Of a stretch of 64,000 nt of DNA, positions 46,726-55,869 are shown piece by piece. Numbering within the stretch: the stretch's first letter is position 1; each line of letters starts with the position of its first letter. The notes beneath the pieces were generated by a model. That model saw only the letters and a list, made by a program, of their open reading frames with translations. It made no database searches and had not been told where the DNA came from. A program made the position numbers and the translations under genes. This DNA comes from Poecilobothrus nobilitatus (Eukaryota > Arthropoda > Insecta > Diptera > Dolichopodidae), in assembly GCA_947095535.1 (NCBI GenBank), contig OX352772.1:225825035-225889034 (forward strand). Direction: 5' to 3'.

Positions 46726-49490
46726 TTTTGCGAGGGTAGGTGGGAACCATCGAAAGTCACTAGAAAGGAGTGAAAACGGTCACGATTCCTCTATGAGTGT
46801 GTGGGACTTTAACCTACTAAACCTCCCTTTTTTGACCAAACAATAGGTTATACGACCTTTAGTATTACTGTACTGCCTGGTTATAGGAAGTTGAGTTAAG
46901 CAATGAAAATATATTCCAAATTGGCAGGTATATTGTGAACAAAGTTGTTAATATTCACCTTGAATCTTTGCACGTTCTAAATGTAATCATCAACAATTCT
47001 GGGGAACACATGAGGTGGAAGATGGTTTCACATTCGCGATGTTCGTACTACAAACGAATTTCCATAAGCCGAATTATGCCATCTGGGAATTTGAACTACA
47101 TAGGGATGGGCAGCAGAGGCTCTCCTTGTTTCTCTTTGGAATTCTTTCAGAGGAGGCATCAAACTTTAAATTTCGTTAGTTAGAACAAGAACCCAACCGT
47201 ATAAGGTACCTATAAAACAGGATAATTGTTAGTGTAAGGCGTCGCAAACCGAGTGGAGAGAGCGTAGAGATGACATTGGGATCATTTATTAGACGAATTG
47301 ATCTATTTTGCACTTTATCAAGAAATTCCAATGCCGTTTTGGAGGCTCCTACCCAAATATGTGCATTGTACTCCATCTTTGGTCTTATATATGTTATATA
47401 GATGTTTAGGAGATCACAAGACGAAAAGAAGGCTTTACAACGATACAGGAAACCCATTTACCTAGACGCATCTTTAGCTAAACCAAAAATATGATTGGAC
47501 CAATTTAATTTTTGATTTAGCTACATGCCCAAGATGTTCAGCTCACTCGCATGTTGCAAAACTTCCCCTTGAAAAGTTAAAGTTGGGATTGAAGTGTTTC
47601 CTTTTCGAGAGACTAGACAGCACTGAGTTTTGTTAGAGTTAAAATTGACTCTGTTGATTTTGCCCCTATTAGAAATTTTGTCCAAGTCGAGATTTAGCTC
47701 AAGCGAAGCAGAATAATTACTGTCGTTGTCTTCATAAGAAGCAACGAGCGTGCTGTCGTCTGCAAAACTATGGTTTAGATTGGAGGTTATACTTAAAAGA
47801 TCGTTTATAAATATTAGGAAAAGTGTCGGAGAGCGAACAAACCCTTGTGGGACACCAGCATTAATTTCCAATTGGTCTGAAGAATAACCATCGATCAGGA
47901 CACGAATCGAACGATTCGAAAGAAAATCTCCAATTCATTTTACAAATACACCACCGAGGTCCATTGTTTTGCACTTAGCAATTAAAGCATTATGCCAAAC
48001 TCGGTTAAAAGCTTTAGAAATTTTTAGAACCCCGAATGGTGGAGGCTGATGTTGAGCATTTCACAGAGGCATGTAATGAGATCAACTGTTGACCGATTGT
48101 TTCGGAACCCATATTGACGATCATGAATTAATCCTTTGTTATGCAGATATTTCAGAAGCTTTCTATTTACTAACTTTTCCATTATTTTGGAGAGGACCGA
48201 CGTGATAGCAATAGGATGGTAGTTTGAAGAATCGCTTTTTTCTCGCTTTTTGGGGATGGGATTTATGTGCTCTGTCTTCCACTGGGTAGGATATCCACTC
48301 GAAGAGAGGGATAAATAGAAGAGATTGCGCAATGGCTTCGCAATAATAGAAAAGGTATTTTTTAAAACTGTGATAGTAATTCCATCCGGACTGACTGACT
48401 TTTTTGTATCCAAATTTTTAAGAGCTTTATGAATTGCACGAGTTCTGAAAGAAATTCTACCTAACGAGGAGTTAACTTCGGCAAGAATGCATTGTATTTG
48501 TGTTGACTGGGGCAATGTTGAGTTGGAGGCGAAATTTTTAATACTTTTCATAGAGTGCGGTATGAAAGCTCTCATCCCTAGAAGAAATATTTCACTAATC
48601 GCATTTATTTGCAAAGTTAACATTTCTGTTGCTGAAGCACAAAGAGCAATCGAAAGCTTTAAAAAATTCATGTAAATCTTCCTAGTTAGCATGGCTATAA
48701 CGCCATACTATTTTTTTTAGGAACGGTCTTTGACTGGTCTGAGTGCTGAGCTCGAAACTAGTATTAATCCAGCGGTGGACGGAAGAACCAAGAGGAGAGC
48801 TAACTGAGACCTTGTATTTTTCCGGATGTGTAGTCAGTAACAGGTCCAGGAAATTACCAACCTGGTCTACACGGTCGAGAGTTGTAGAGGGATTTCTGAC
48901 AAATTGTGTACGATGGAATAATGAAGCGAAAAGCTCAACTTGTTTCCCAATTAAGTTTTGACTGGGAGAATTATCATTGGAGTAGTGGAGCCAGTTTCTA
49001 TTATGGATATTGAAATCACCAGCCGCAACAACTTCAGATTCTGGATTTAGTTCCAAAATTTAATTAATTTGGTTGGTGAGATTTTCAATCTCCGAAATAG
49101 GCTCCAGTTCACTAGAGTTTGGAGACCTGTATAAGTAACATAAATGAATGACGTGTCTAGCAACAATAATTTTTATCCAAATGTAGTGGAACATTTAGTT
49201 GGAACACATATATTTGTGGAGAACGGTGTAAGCGAAATCATTTCAAACATAAAGACCGACTCCCATATGAGGCACAAAATGAGAGACAAACCTACCTAGA
49301 ATTTACACTAAATTGCCAATGATTAATAGTAACAATGGGTTTGAAAATATATAAATAATATAATCAGAAAAAAAAAAATAAATAAATAAATAAAAAACAC
49401 AAAAACCAAAAGATTCAAGTATTTAAAGAATTTGACAAACAAAGAGTAAATTAAAAAAAATTAATTGAAATTTAATATTGAGTGCAATAA
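46726..49490 (-). pseudogene. Jockey/CR1-like LINE, copy C (fullest)
   Basis: On the reverse strand: 5' leader (49490-49330), endonuclease (AAGDFNIHNRNWLHYSND near 49015, SPLGSSVHRW with the SDH motif altered near 48790), and RT (KSVSPDGITITVLKNTF near 48400, SNYHPIAITSVLSKIMEKLV near 48200, GVPQGFVRSPTLFLIFIND near 47850, catalytic FADDSTLVASY near 47765). Thumb (IYITYIRPKMEYNAHIWVGA near 47400) and C-terminus (near 47100) follow. The 3' end has a poly(A)-type tail (T-run at 46710-46728 on the plus strand). It sits in the polB gene of the Polinton and is younger than it. Frameshifts lie near 48680, 48020, 47900 and 47490. Confidence 0.88.
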
Positions 49491-49863
49491 TCAATAAATA
49501 ATCTAACTAGCACTTAATTAATAATAACTAGCACTTAATTACCAATTAATTAATAATAAAATATAAACAAGCTATATTAATAATTAATAAATAATATTAA
49601 ATAAAAAAATAATATTAAGCATTGGTAATCACCACAGATAACAAAATGTTTGCAAAATACTTTCAACAGTTTTTAATTCCTTATTGAAAGTAATTTCAAC
49701 TTAAAATCAACTACAAGTAATGTAAACGCGATACTTAAATAATGCTTAATGTAAATATAGCAATATGAGGTAGAAAATTAATAGATTAGTATACAATATA
49801 TACAATAAAATATGAGTTTTTATTTGTATTATAAATCTATTTAAAGAATAAAACATACTTCAG
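49491..49863. other. AT-rich spacer with short direct repeats
   Basis: ACTAGCACTTAATTA occurs twice near 49505 and 49528. Polinton sequence is expected here but no gene is readable. Confidence 0.4.
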
Positions 49864-50456
49864 TTAAACAATATTATTTTTATTTATCCAAATATTATGT
49901 GTGTCATCAAAGCCTAGCCATTTAACGAAAACTGGATTACCTTGTTTTTTCAGAATTTTTTCGAGAAGATAAGTATCTGGATATTTTACAGGTGTAAGCT
50001 CAGCTTGATAAAAACCTCCGGAAATTGGCGTATCAGTATAATCTGATAATTGATATGTAACAGGATAAGTATTATTGATCTTTACAATTTTAAATATTTC
50101 AGATGACCAATTTGGTTGATAACCTTTTTCGAAATGACCTTTATATTTACTTATTCTTACAAAGCTTCCAACTTTGTACTAATTTTTTTGAAAAATTTTA
50201 GGTTCCATATATATTATATTTAAGTATATTTTTTTCGTTGTTCTTTGTGATTTTTTCAGGAGGAAGTTTTGTTGTACTATGTTTTGTAGAATTATATTCG
50301 TTTATAAGAGTTTGCATAATAGGTAACCATTTATAATTCCCGTTTGAACTAAATTTATTCCACATAGAATTTTTCAATGTTTTGTTTCAATTTTCTTCTA
50401 GGAAATTTACGTCTTGCCTGATAATGAATTTCAGTTTCTATTTGGGCTCTTGACAT
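49864..50456 (-). pseudogene. Polinton integrase with chromodomain, internally deleted
   Basis: The reverse strand starts MSRAQIETEIHYQARRKFPR, an N-terminal basic segment of Polinton integrases. It then jumps to the end of the catalytic core (WNKFSSNGNYKWLPIMQTLI and NEYNSTKHSTTKLPPEKIT). The C-terminal part follows: VGSFVRISKYKGHFEKGYQP, NTYPVTYQLSDYTDTPISGG and a chromodomain ending QGNPVFVKWLGFDDTHNIWI. The DDE catalytic centre is missing, so most of the core has been deleted. Frameshifts remain near 50400 and 50185. In intact elements this retrovirus-like integrase inserts the element; the chromodomain may direct it to chromatin. Confidence 0.88.
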
Positions 50457-50676
50457 TTTATTTATATAAAACAATTATGTCAACTAATTTTTAAAATGTT
50501 AAAGGTATTAAGATAATAATTTTCACATAAAAAATAATAAACCAAATCATGGTTTAAACTATGCAGTTGCTTGAATCTATTTTGCTTTTATACTTTTCTA
50601 CATGAGTATATAATTCAGGTTTTATTTTCAATTTTAATTCATTCCTATTCTGACTTTTATTTAACAACGATAGGAA

Positions 50677-50946
50677 ATGCAAGATGATTTAACAACATTC
50701 CTATTTAAAGAAACTGACCGAGTAAATACTCAACTTCAAATTCAGAATGATACAATTACATTCACTGTGGAGGATGACGAGTTAGTAGAAACAGAAGAAT
50801 TTCTACTACCGTTCTTGGTAGATGAGTCGGAAGAGAAAGACGAAAAAGAAGCCGTAGATTTAAATGAAATGAACAAGGAGAACAGAAAGAAGAAATAGAA
50901 ATTTGGGATATAAATAATCAGCAGGGAGATCCTGACTGTTTTGAGG
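50677..50946 (+). CDS. Unknown acidic ORF within the Polinton
   Basis: A 73-residue frame from ATG at 50677 is rich in E and D (for example TVEDDELVETEEF and VDESEEKDEKEAV) and ends in a lysine run. A following segment in another frame reads CFEDLYRNRFSLYVNKYINE. It is on the strand opposite to its neighbours. I do not recognise it; it may be a decayed accessory gene or chance. Confidence 0.3.
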
Positions 50947-51029
50947 ATTTATATAGAAATCGTTTTAGTCTATATGTAAACAAATATATAAATGAAATAC
51001 AAAATAAAACTATAATATTTTACAATAAA

Positions 51030-51500
51030 TCACATTGTATTTATTTTATGTAGTATATTACAGCTTTTCTCTTTTAAACTTACAGGAATTTCAAAAAACA
51101 ACGTTGAATAATTGCATTGAACATTAAAATATTGCAATGGTATATAAATTTCTTGCTGTAATCCTAATACCTGCTTTTCACCACATAATTTTAGATATTC
51201 TCCAACATATTGTTTTACATTAAGATCAGCATTTTTATTACAGGTCATCATAGCATTAAGGAAATTATTTAAATAGTAAGATTGTTCTGCTTCTTCTCTG
51301 TTAATAGTTATGCTTTGTCCGTTTGCCGATCTCAGCCCATGATGAAAACTCTGTTTTATGTCTTTTATTATCTGCTCATCGAGTTTTTTGTTAAATTGGT
51401 AATAAAATTTATTCCATTCATGATATTTTAAAGCACTTTCCTTTTTACCAATACGATGATATATGGTTAAAGATTCAAGACTTGCGGTCAAACCCAACAA
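51030..51500 (-). CDS. Unknown Polinton ORF, 156 residues
   Basis: The longest open frame of the Polinton, uninterrupted. It starts near GLTASLESLTIYHRIG, is lysine- and tyrosine-rich, and has YVGEYLKLCGEKQVLGLQQE in the C-terminal half. It is transcribed in the same direction as protease and capsid genes and lies just downstream of the protease. I do not recognise a family. The intact length in an otherwise broken element is notable. Confidence 0.45.
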   Translation of the reverse strand: MLGLTASLESLTIYHRIGKKESALKYHEWNKFYYQFNKKLDEQIIKDIKQSFHHGLRSANGQSITINREEAEQSYYLNNFLNAMMTCNKNADLNVKQYVGEYLKLCGEKQVLGLQQEIYIPLQYFNVQCNYSTLFFEIPVSLKEKSCNILHKINTM

Positions 51501-51691
51501 AAATTTTTAATGTATGACTTTTATTGAGAAAATAAATATAACTTAGCAATAAATTGTGTTTTGATCTGGTTCCTCCATTACTTTAATTTTACTAAAAGTT
51601 GTTTATATTGTTTTTATTATTTATATCTTTTAGGAACACAATTTAAAGATTTTTAGAATCAATTTGTCGTTTTCTAGTTGATTTACGTTAT

Positions 51692-52086
51692 TCAATTTTT
51701 TAAAAAGGCGTTCATACTATAACCGCAACATCTATACCATGTATAAATACAACAATATTGTCCGCATACAACTGAATAGTTACTTTGTAACTGTTTCTCA
51801 TTAAAAATTATACATTGGTTTTTTAAGTAACTCAAAATTTCTAATTTATCTGGTTTTTTACCAAACGAATCAAAATATTCAATACAGCCATATTTTGGTA
51901 TATAAATAGCTGGATCTTTTGCTTTTTCGGTGTTAACAATTAAAAAAATTAGTTTTTTAATTATTTTAGGGAGTTTTAGTTTAACAACTTAGGGAGTTTC
52001 AGATCAACAAGAGCAAAAACTTCTTTAAAAAATTTTGTTATGTGTTTGTTACATTTTAATACGCTGCTTATTTCTAGGGTGTTCAT
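51692..52086 (-). pseudogene. Polinton adenain-like cysteine protease
   Basis: The reverse strand begins MNTLEISSVLKCNKHITKFF at 52086, typical of the short N-terminus of this family. After a frameshift near 51985 it reads FLIVNTEKAKDPAIYIPKYG, CIEYFDSFGKKP and SNYSVVCGQYCCIYTW. The catalytic cysteine (VCGQYC) and the YFDSFG block are present. The catalytic histidine segment that should lie between NTEKAKDP and AIYIPKYG is missing, a loss of only a few codons. The family matures capsid proteins in adenoviruses and is carried by Polintons. Inactive. Confidence 0.88.
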
Positions 52087-52168
52087 TAATCAAATTGACT
52101 CAAATCATATACTTTAGTTGTTTCTTTAATGTAGTTCGATAAAAACGTTTTTTTGATTGTTTTATTTG

Positions 52169-52429
52169 TTATAATAGCATCAATTTTTCTAGTACTTGAC
52201 AGAGCTCTTTATTTATTTTATCCTTGTACACAGCTCCGAAGAAGTAGTTTTCAAAATTATCATTTGCCAAATCCCTAGTTGGAAATTTATACTTGAGCTG
52301 TTTTAGAATCTTTTTACAAGGTTCTTTAATACCAACTATGCAAATATCTTTCGCAAATAAGTGATTATTATCATCACAACAAAATGTTACAGCCAGAAGT
52401 GCACAAGACAATGACATTTTTGATTCCAA
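52169..52429 (-). CDS. Unknown short ORF between capsid and protease
   Basis: About 80 residues including DDNNHLFAKDICIVGIKEPC and KILKQLKYKFPTRDLANDNF. It follows the major capsid gene, overlapping its end in a different frame. Possibly a frameshifted continuation or a small Polinton gene; not recognised. Confidence 0.3.
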   Translation of the reverse strand: MESKMSLSCALLAVTFCCDDNNHLFAKDICIVGIKEPCKKILKQLKYKFPTRDLANDNFENYFFGAVYKDKINKELCQVLEKLMLL

Positions 52430-53020
52430 ATATACATATTTACTTTTTTATATGCTACCCTTAGGTTTGTGAATATATTTCGATTTTTATAAATTTGTAA
52501 GCTTGCATCAAATTCTCCATAAACAATAGTAGTTAGTGTTGATGTAAGGGACTTTGATAACCTTGCCTCTATTCTTATTGTACCCTGGTTTAGTAAACCT
52601 TGACACACTTCATTTCCAGATGCATCTGGAGTTAAATCAAAAGCTAGTATAAAGAATCCATTCCTAAACATAGACTTTGTTATCTGATGTCCTTTATCAT
52701 TATGGTAAATTCCAGTACCTGAAACAAGTGTGCTATATGCTCTAAAGTGGCAATTATTTTCTTTGGAAAAACTGGTTTCAATAGCTGAATTGGTACTTGA
52801 ACTCTATTTACGTTTAATATAAATTGCAAATTATCAAAGTGTTTAAAATTGTATGGATTTTTTTATCTTTTTCCAGATTAACCTAGCATATCTGTCATAC
52901 AAAATATTATTGTGTTTGGTAACTGTCCAATGAAAACATTGTCAAGTGATATTGATGAATTGTTCTAGGGAATTGTAAAACTTTTTACCTCTACACGTTT
53001 GAAATTGTACTTGGTGCTAG
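52387..53020 (-). pseudogene. Polinton major capsid protein, C-terminal half
   Basis: The reverse strand reads, with frameshifts, through DNVFIGQLPNTIIFCMTD near 52940, KNPYNFKHFDNLQFILNVNR near 52850, VQVPIQLLKPVFPKK near 52790, then FRNGFFILAFDLTPDASGNE and TLTTIVYGEFDASLQIYKNR (52671-52470). LFAFDLTPD and IVYAEFD-type blocks mark the second jelly roll of the Polinton double jelly-roll capsid protein. The first jelly roll is not found, so roughly half the protein is lost. It would form hexon-like capsomers in an intact relative. Confidence 0.88.
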
Positions 53021-53074
53021 TTTTTTATAGGTGCTAGTTTTATATATAAAAACAAAAAAACATATAAAAACACA

Positions 53075-53440
53075 TATCATTCAGTGTTTTTATAGGTTTT
53101 TTTGTTTTTCTTTTACGTTGTCCATACATTTCATTGAGTTTTGGACTGCGCCTCGCCTTACATTTTACATTATCGCTTTACTTCGATCTTGTGAAACTTC
53201 TTTTACATTTGCACCTGTTCCAATATCAAACAAAACATTAATTCTTGAGTTAATAACCTCTCTTTTTAATATATTAGCTCCAGGCGTAAATATTGGTTTT
53301 AAATATTTAAAAAGTCGACCGAAAAAACTCCCTAAGCCTCGACCCCTTTGGTAAGGTACAAGAGAATGCAATAGTGGGCCGATATCCTCAAAACCTTTTT
53401 CTGATTGAACTAAATAATATTTATAGTATGCTCTCTCCAT
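53075..53440 (-). pseudogene. Polinton PX-like (core/minor virion) protein
   Basis: The reverse strand encodes 91 residues from MERAYYKYYLVQSEKGFEDI, through YQRGRGLGSFFGRLFKYLKP and FTPGANILKREVINSRINVL. After a frameshift near 53165 a basic tail follows (KCKARRSPKLNEMYGQRKRK). The glycine-rich GxGxGSFFG segment with a following amphipathic, basic region is characteristic of the PX protein found next to the capsid genes of Polintons. Its position between minor and major capsid genes fits. Confidence 0.78.
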
Positions 53441-53485
53441 AATGTTTAAATAAAATAATAAATAATGTTACAAAATTTGTTTTAT

Positions 53486-54473
53486 TTATACTTTTTTAAA
53501 ATGCAATAAAACTTTTGTTGAAGTACTACTAGGAGAAAAATTCATTGGACTACCATACTTATCACATAATAAAATATAATAAAATAGAAATATTGTCAAA
53601 ACTTTTCTTTTCAACAGGGAAATATTGAACAATCTTAAATTCTATTGAATTATATTCATATACATTTTTAATTCTTATTGCTCTTAAACATCTTATAGTT
53701 TTATCCCCAACGATATGTCGTTCAATAATACCAGTATATACAAATATAATATCAGACGTAATAACTGGTATCAAGTATAAAGTTTCCAAATATGATTTAT
53801 ATAGTTCTACAATTCTATTTTTATGCTTTTTAAAATCTGGGAATTTTTATAAAATTTGGTTAAAACATTCCTTAATAAAAAGTCTATTGTAAAATCACCT
53901 TCTCCGCGTAACTTTATTTCCACTTTTGGATTATTAACACAAATTTTAATTAATTCTTCAACATACAATGCTGATTCTTTAAATTTAATAATCATAAATT
54001 AATATAAATAATCATAATAAATATAATCAATTAATATTTAATAATCATAATGAAATATAATCATAAATCTGCCATACAATTGACGTTCACATTCTGTCTT
54101 TGTATTTATATGCATCAAATGGTTGTATGTTTTGTATTAGTGTTGCTAAAACAAATGCTTTCCAATCACAATTAATTTGTTTAGATCTGTATGGAATGCA
54201 TGTTGTACGAATACAATTATATTTAACTTCCGTACCTCCGATATGAATTGTAATTCTTTTTTCCGGATTTTCTCCATATGCATTTGGAATAAAATCATTT
54301 ATATATATTTCAGAAATACCAACTTTCCATTTTGAATCCAAAATGACTTGCTAATTTAAGTTGTTTGCAAAAGCTGATAATGTATTTTTCGGATAATAAT
54401 TCAAAGATGAATCGCTGAGTAAAGTAATGTAAACTTCATCGTTTATTTGTATGCTGTCCATGAGCTGGTTCAT
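53486..54473 (-). pseudogene. Polinton minor capsid (penton-like) protein
   Basis: Starts at 54473 with MNQLMDSIQINDEVYITLLS and SSLNYYPKNTLSAFANNLN, then an in-frame stop and DSKWKVGISEIYINDFIPN, the N-terminal block of the single jelly-roll penton. The middle is decayed. The C-terminal block is clear: DIIFVYTGIIERHIVGDKTI, then YFPVEKKSFDNISILL in one frame and CDKYGSPMNFSPSSTSTKV in the next, ending at 53486. At least three lesions occur. It would occupy capsid vertices in intact relatives. Confidence 0.83.
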
Positions 54474-54523
54474 TTATTCTTACGAATGGAAAAATTAAGC
54501 TAAAATACGTCTTGATGTATTGC

Positions 54524-54940
54524 TTAACTCTTTGTATTTATAGTTTTGTATTTCTTCGTTGGTGGGCTGGGGCTGTCTAAAGGAACTGTTATTATGTCTC
54601 CTACATCAGTTTTAAAAATTTCTACATTTTTATTTCTAATAGATTTTCTTTTTCTGAAACGTTCTCCACCTGAAGCAGCTGACAATACTTTTGTAAAAAT
54701 TTCTTCTTCCATTTCATCATCGAATACTTCGTCAGCTTCTTTTTCGTATACTTCTTCTCCGAGAATAAATTTTATATTCTGGTATGTTTGTTTGAGCTTC
54801 TGCATCAATATACAGTGGTTTTGCAAGAGTTTGAGTACCGTTTGTTTCCATAATTTGCAATTACTTTTCTTTATTACGAGGAAGAACTCTATTTTTTTTC
54901 CTTATTTTAAATAGATTTTGACGGATAAATACCATTTTTA
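54524..54940 (-). pseudogene. Unknown Polinton ORF(s), frameshifted
   Basis: The reverse strand shows MVFIRQNLFKIRKKNRVLPR at the start, then METNGTQTLAKPLYIDAEAQ. In another frame come GEEVYEKEADEVFDDEMEEE and SGGERFRKRKSIRNKN. Acidic then basic, lysine-rich. It lies upstream of the penton gene in the same direction. Not recognised. Confidence 0.4.
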
Positions 54941-54957
54941 AGTGTCTGTCAGTTGTT

Positions 54958-55471
54958 TAACCACAGCAAATGCTTTTTAGCCAAGCCAGGGTAGTAGATC
55001 AAGTTTGCTGGATCTCAGCGGATATAATACCATCCGGTCCGCTTGATTTGAATGGTTTGAAACTACCTATAGCCCATTGTAGTTTGTCTCCTGTAACTAC
55101 CACCTCTGTGATAGTTAGGGGGAGGATTCCGAAGACAGCCACCTCTGAGCTATTATTTGTGCACGCAGGATTTTCCTAAGTCTAGATGGCTCGGAGACGT
55201 TTTCGATTCCTCTGCAGAATAGTCTTCAGGTGTCTCTTTTCGCCTTTTTAAGTGCTTTTTTGTACTGACTAAGAGCCGTTTTATAAGAGCTACAGTCCTG
55301 TATCTCATCCGTTTTGGCATTATTAAAAGCCCTCCTAGAATCTTTCCTTAGAGGTTTTCATCATTCCACCAAGGTGGTTTTTTTTCCCCTAGGCTTACTG
55401 ATGGGACATGAATGCTCTAAGGGCTTATTGCAGGCCTTAGTAAAAACGTTTACTAGGCTATTTAGATTTTT
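54958..55471 (-). pseudogene. LOA-like LINE fragment
   Basis: Reverse-complement homologue of 24700-25290: endonuclease-RT linker and first RT motif. It retains about 27 bp encoding the SGPDGI-type segment near 55040 (AAGCGGACCGGATGGTATTA on the coding strand) that the 23304 copy has lost. It directly abuts the Polinton on the left and repeat Y sequence on the right. Confidence 0.85.
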
Positions 55472-55560
55472 GAAAGTAGTTCAGTTTTATTTTTTATTCG
55501 TAAAATTATTTATTTGTTCTTAATTATACGAACAAATTGTTCTTAATTATACATAAATAT
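55472..55560. repeat. Repeat Y fragment
   Basis: Shares CAGTTTTATTTTTTATTCGTA and TTTGTTCTTAA.TATACG with 36640-36700, and ACAAATTGTTCTTA with 36925-36955. Confidence 0.65.
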
Positions 55561-55567
55561 ATATATC

Positions 55568-55649
55568 TCCTCCTCAGCCTAGCTGGTAAACGCACAGCAA
55601 TGTGTGTTTACCAGTGTGGTGGTCTCGGGTTCGATTCCCGATGGAGGAA
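55568..55649 (+). ncRNA. tRNA-like sequence with a 14-bp GNRA hairpin
   Basis: The ends TCCTCCT (55568-55574) and TGGAGGA (55642-55648) form an acceptor-like stem (6 of 7 pairs). A T-arm is perfect: TCGGG-TTCGATT-CCCGA, with the Pol III B box GGTTCGATTCC; CAGCCTAGCTGG resembles an A box. In place of a normal anticodon arm, CTGGTAAACGCACA and TGTGTGTTTACCAG form a 14-bp helix (one G-U pair) closed by GCAA, a GNRA tetraloop. It is not a standard tRNA. It could be a SINE, a tRNA-derived pseudogene or a structured Pol III RNA. No A-tail or clear target duplication is seen. Confidence 0.6.
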
Positions 55650-55869
55650 TAAAATATATCCCATAACAAATAATTAAATATAGCCACTTACTTTATATGA
55701 ATAACTATATATCCCAATAACAATATCTAAAATTATAAAAATAACAATTAGTAATAAATTATATAAATAATTTACTTATATTCAATCTATAACCATTCCA
55801 TAAATAACCTTAATATAATAATAAATATAAACACGAATTATTATTATCACTATGTCAGGTGTCAAAAAG

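Larger units (their letters stand above)
43752..54957. mobile_element. Maverick/Polinton, degraded, interrupted by a LINE
   Basis: PolB lies on the plus strand. The integrase, adenain-type protease, major capsid, PX-like and minor capsid (penton) genes lie on the minus strand. This combination is diagnostic of Polintons, large self-synthesising DNA transposons that are also regarded as endogenous virus-like elements. The FtsK/HerA packaging ATPase is not visible. A 2.7-kb LINE (46726-49490) sits at the polB 3' end. Terminal inverted repeats were not found. The right limit is set by an LOA fragment starting at 54958. All genes carry frameshifts or stops. Confidence 0.88.

Noticed and set aside
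55568..55649. Functional tRNA gene
   Set aside because: The anticodon arm is replaced by a 14-bp helix with a four-base loop, so no anticodon loop of seven bases can form.
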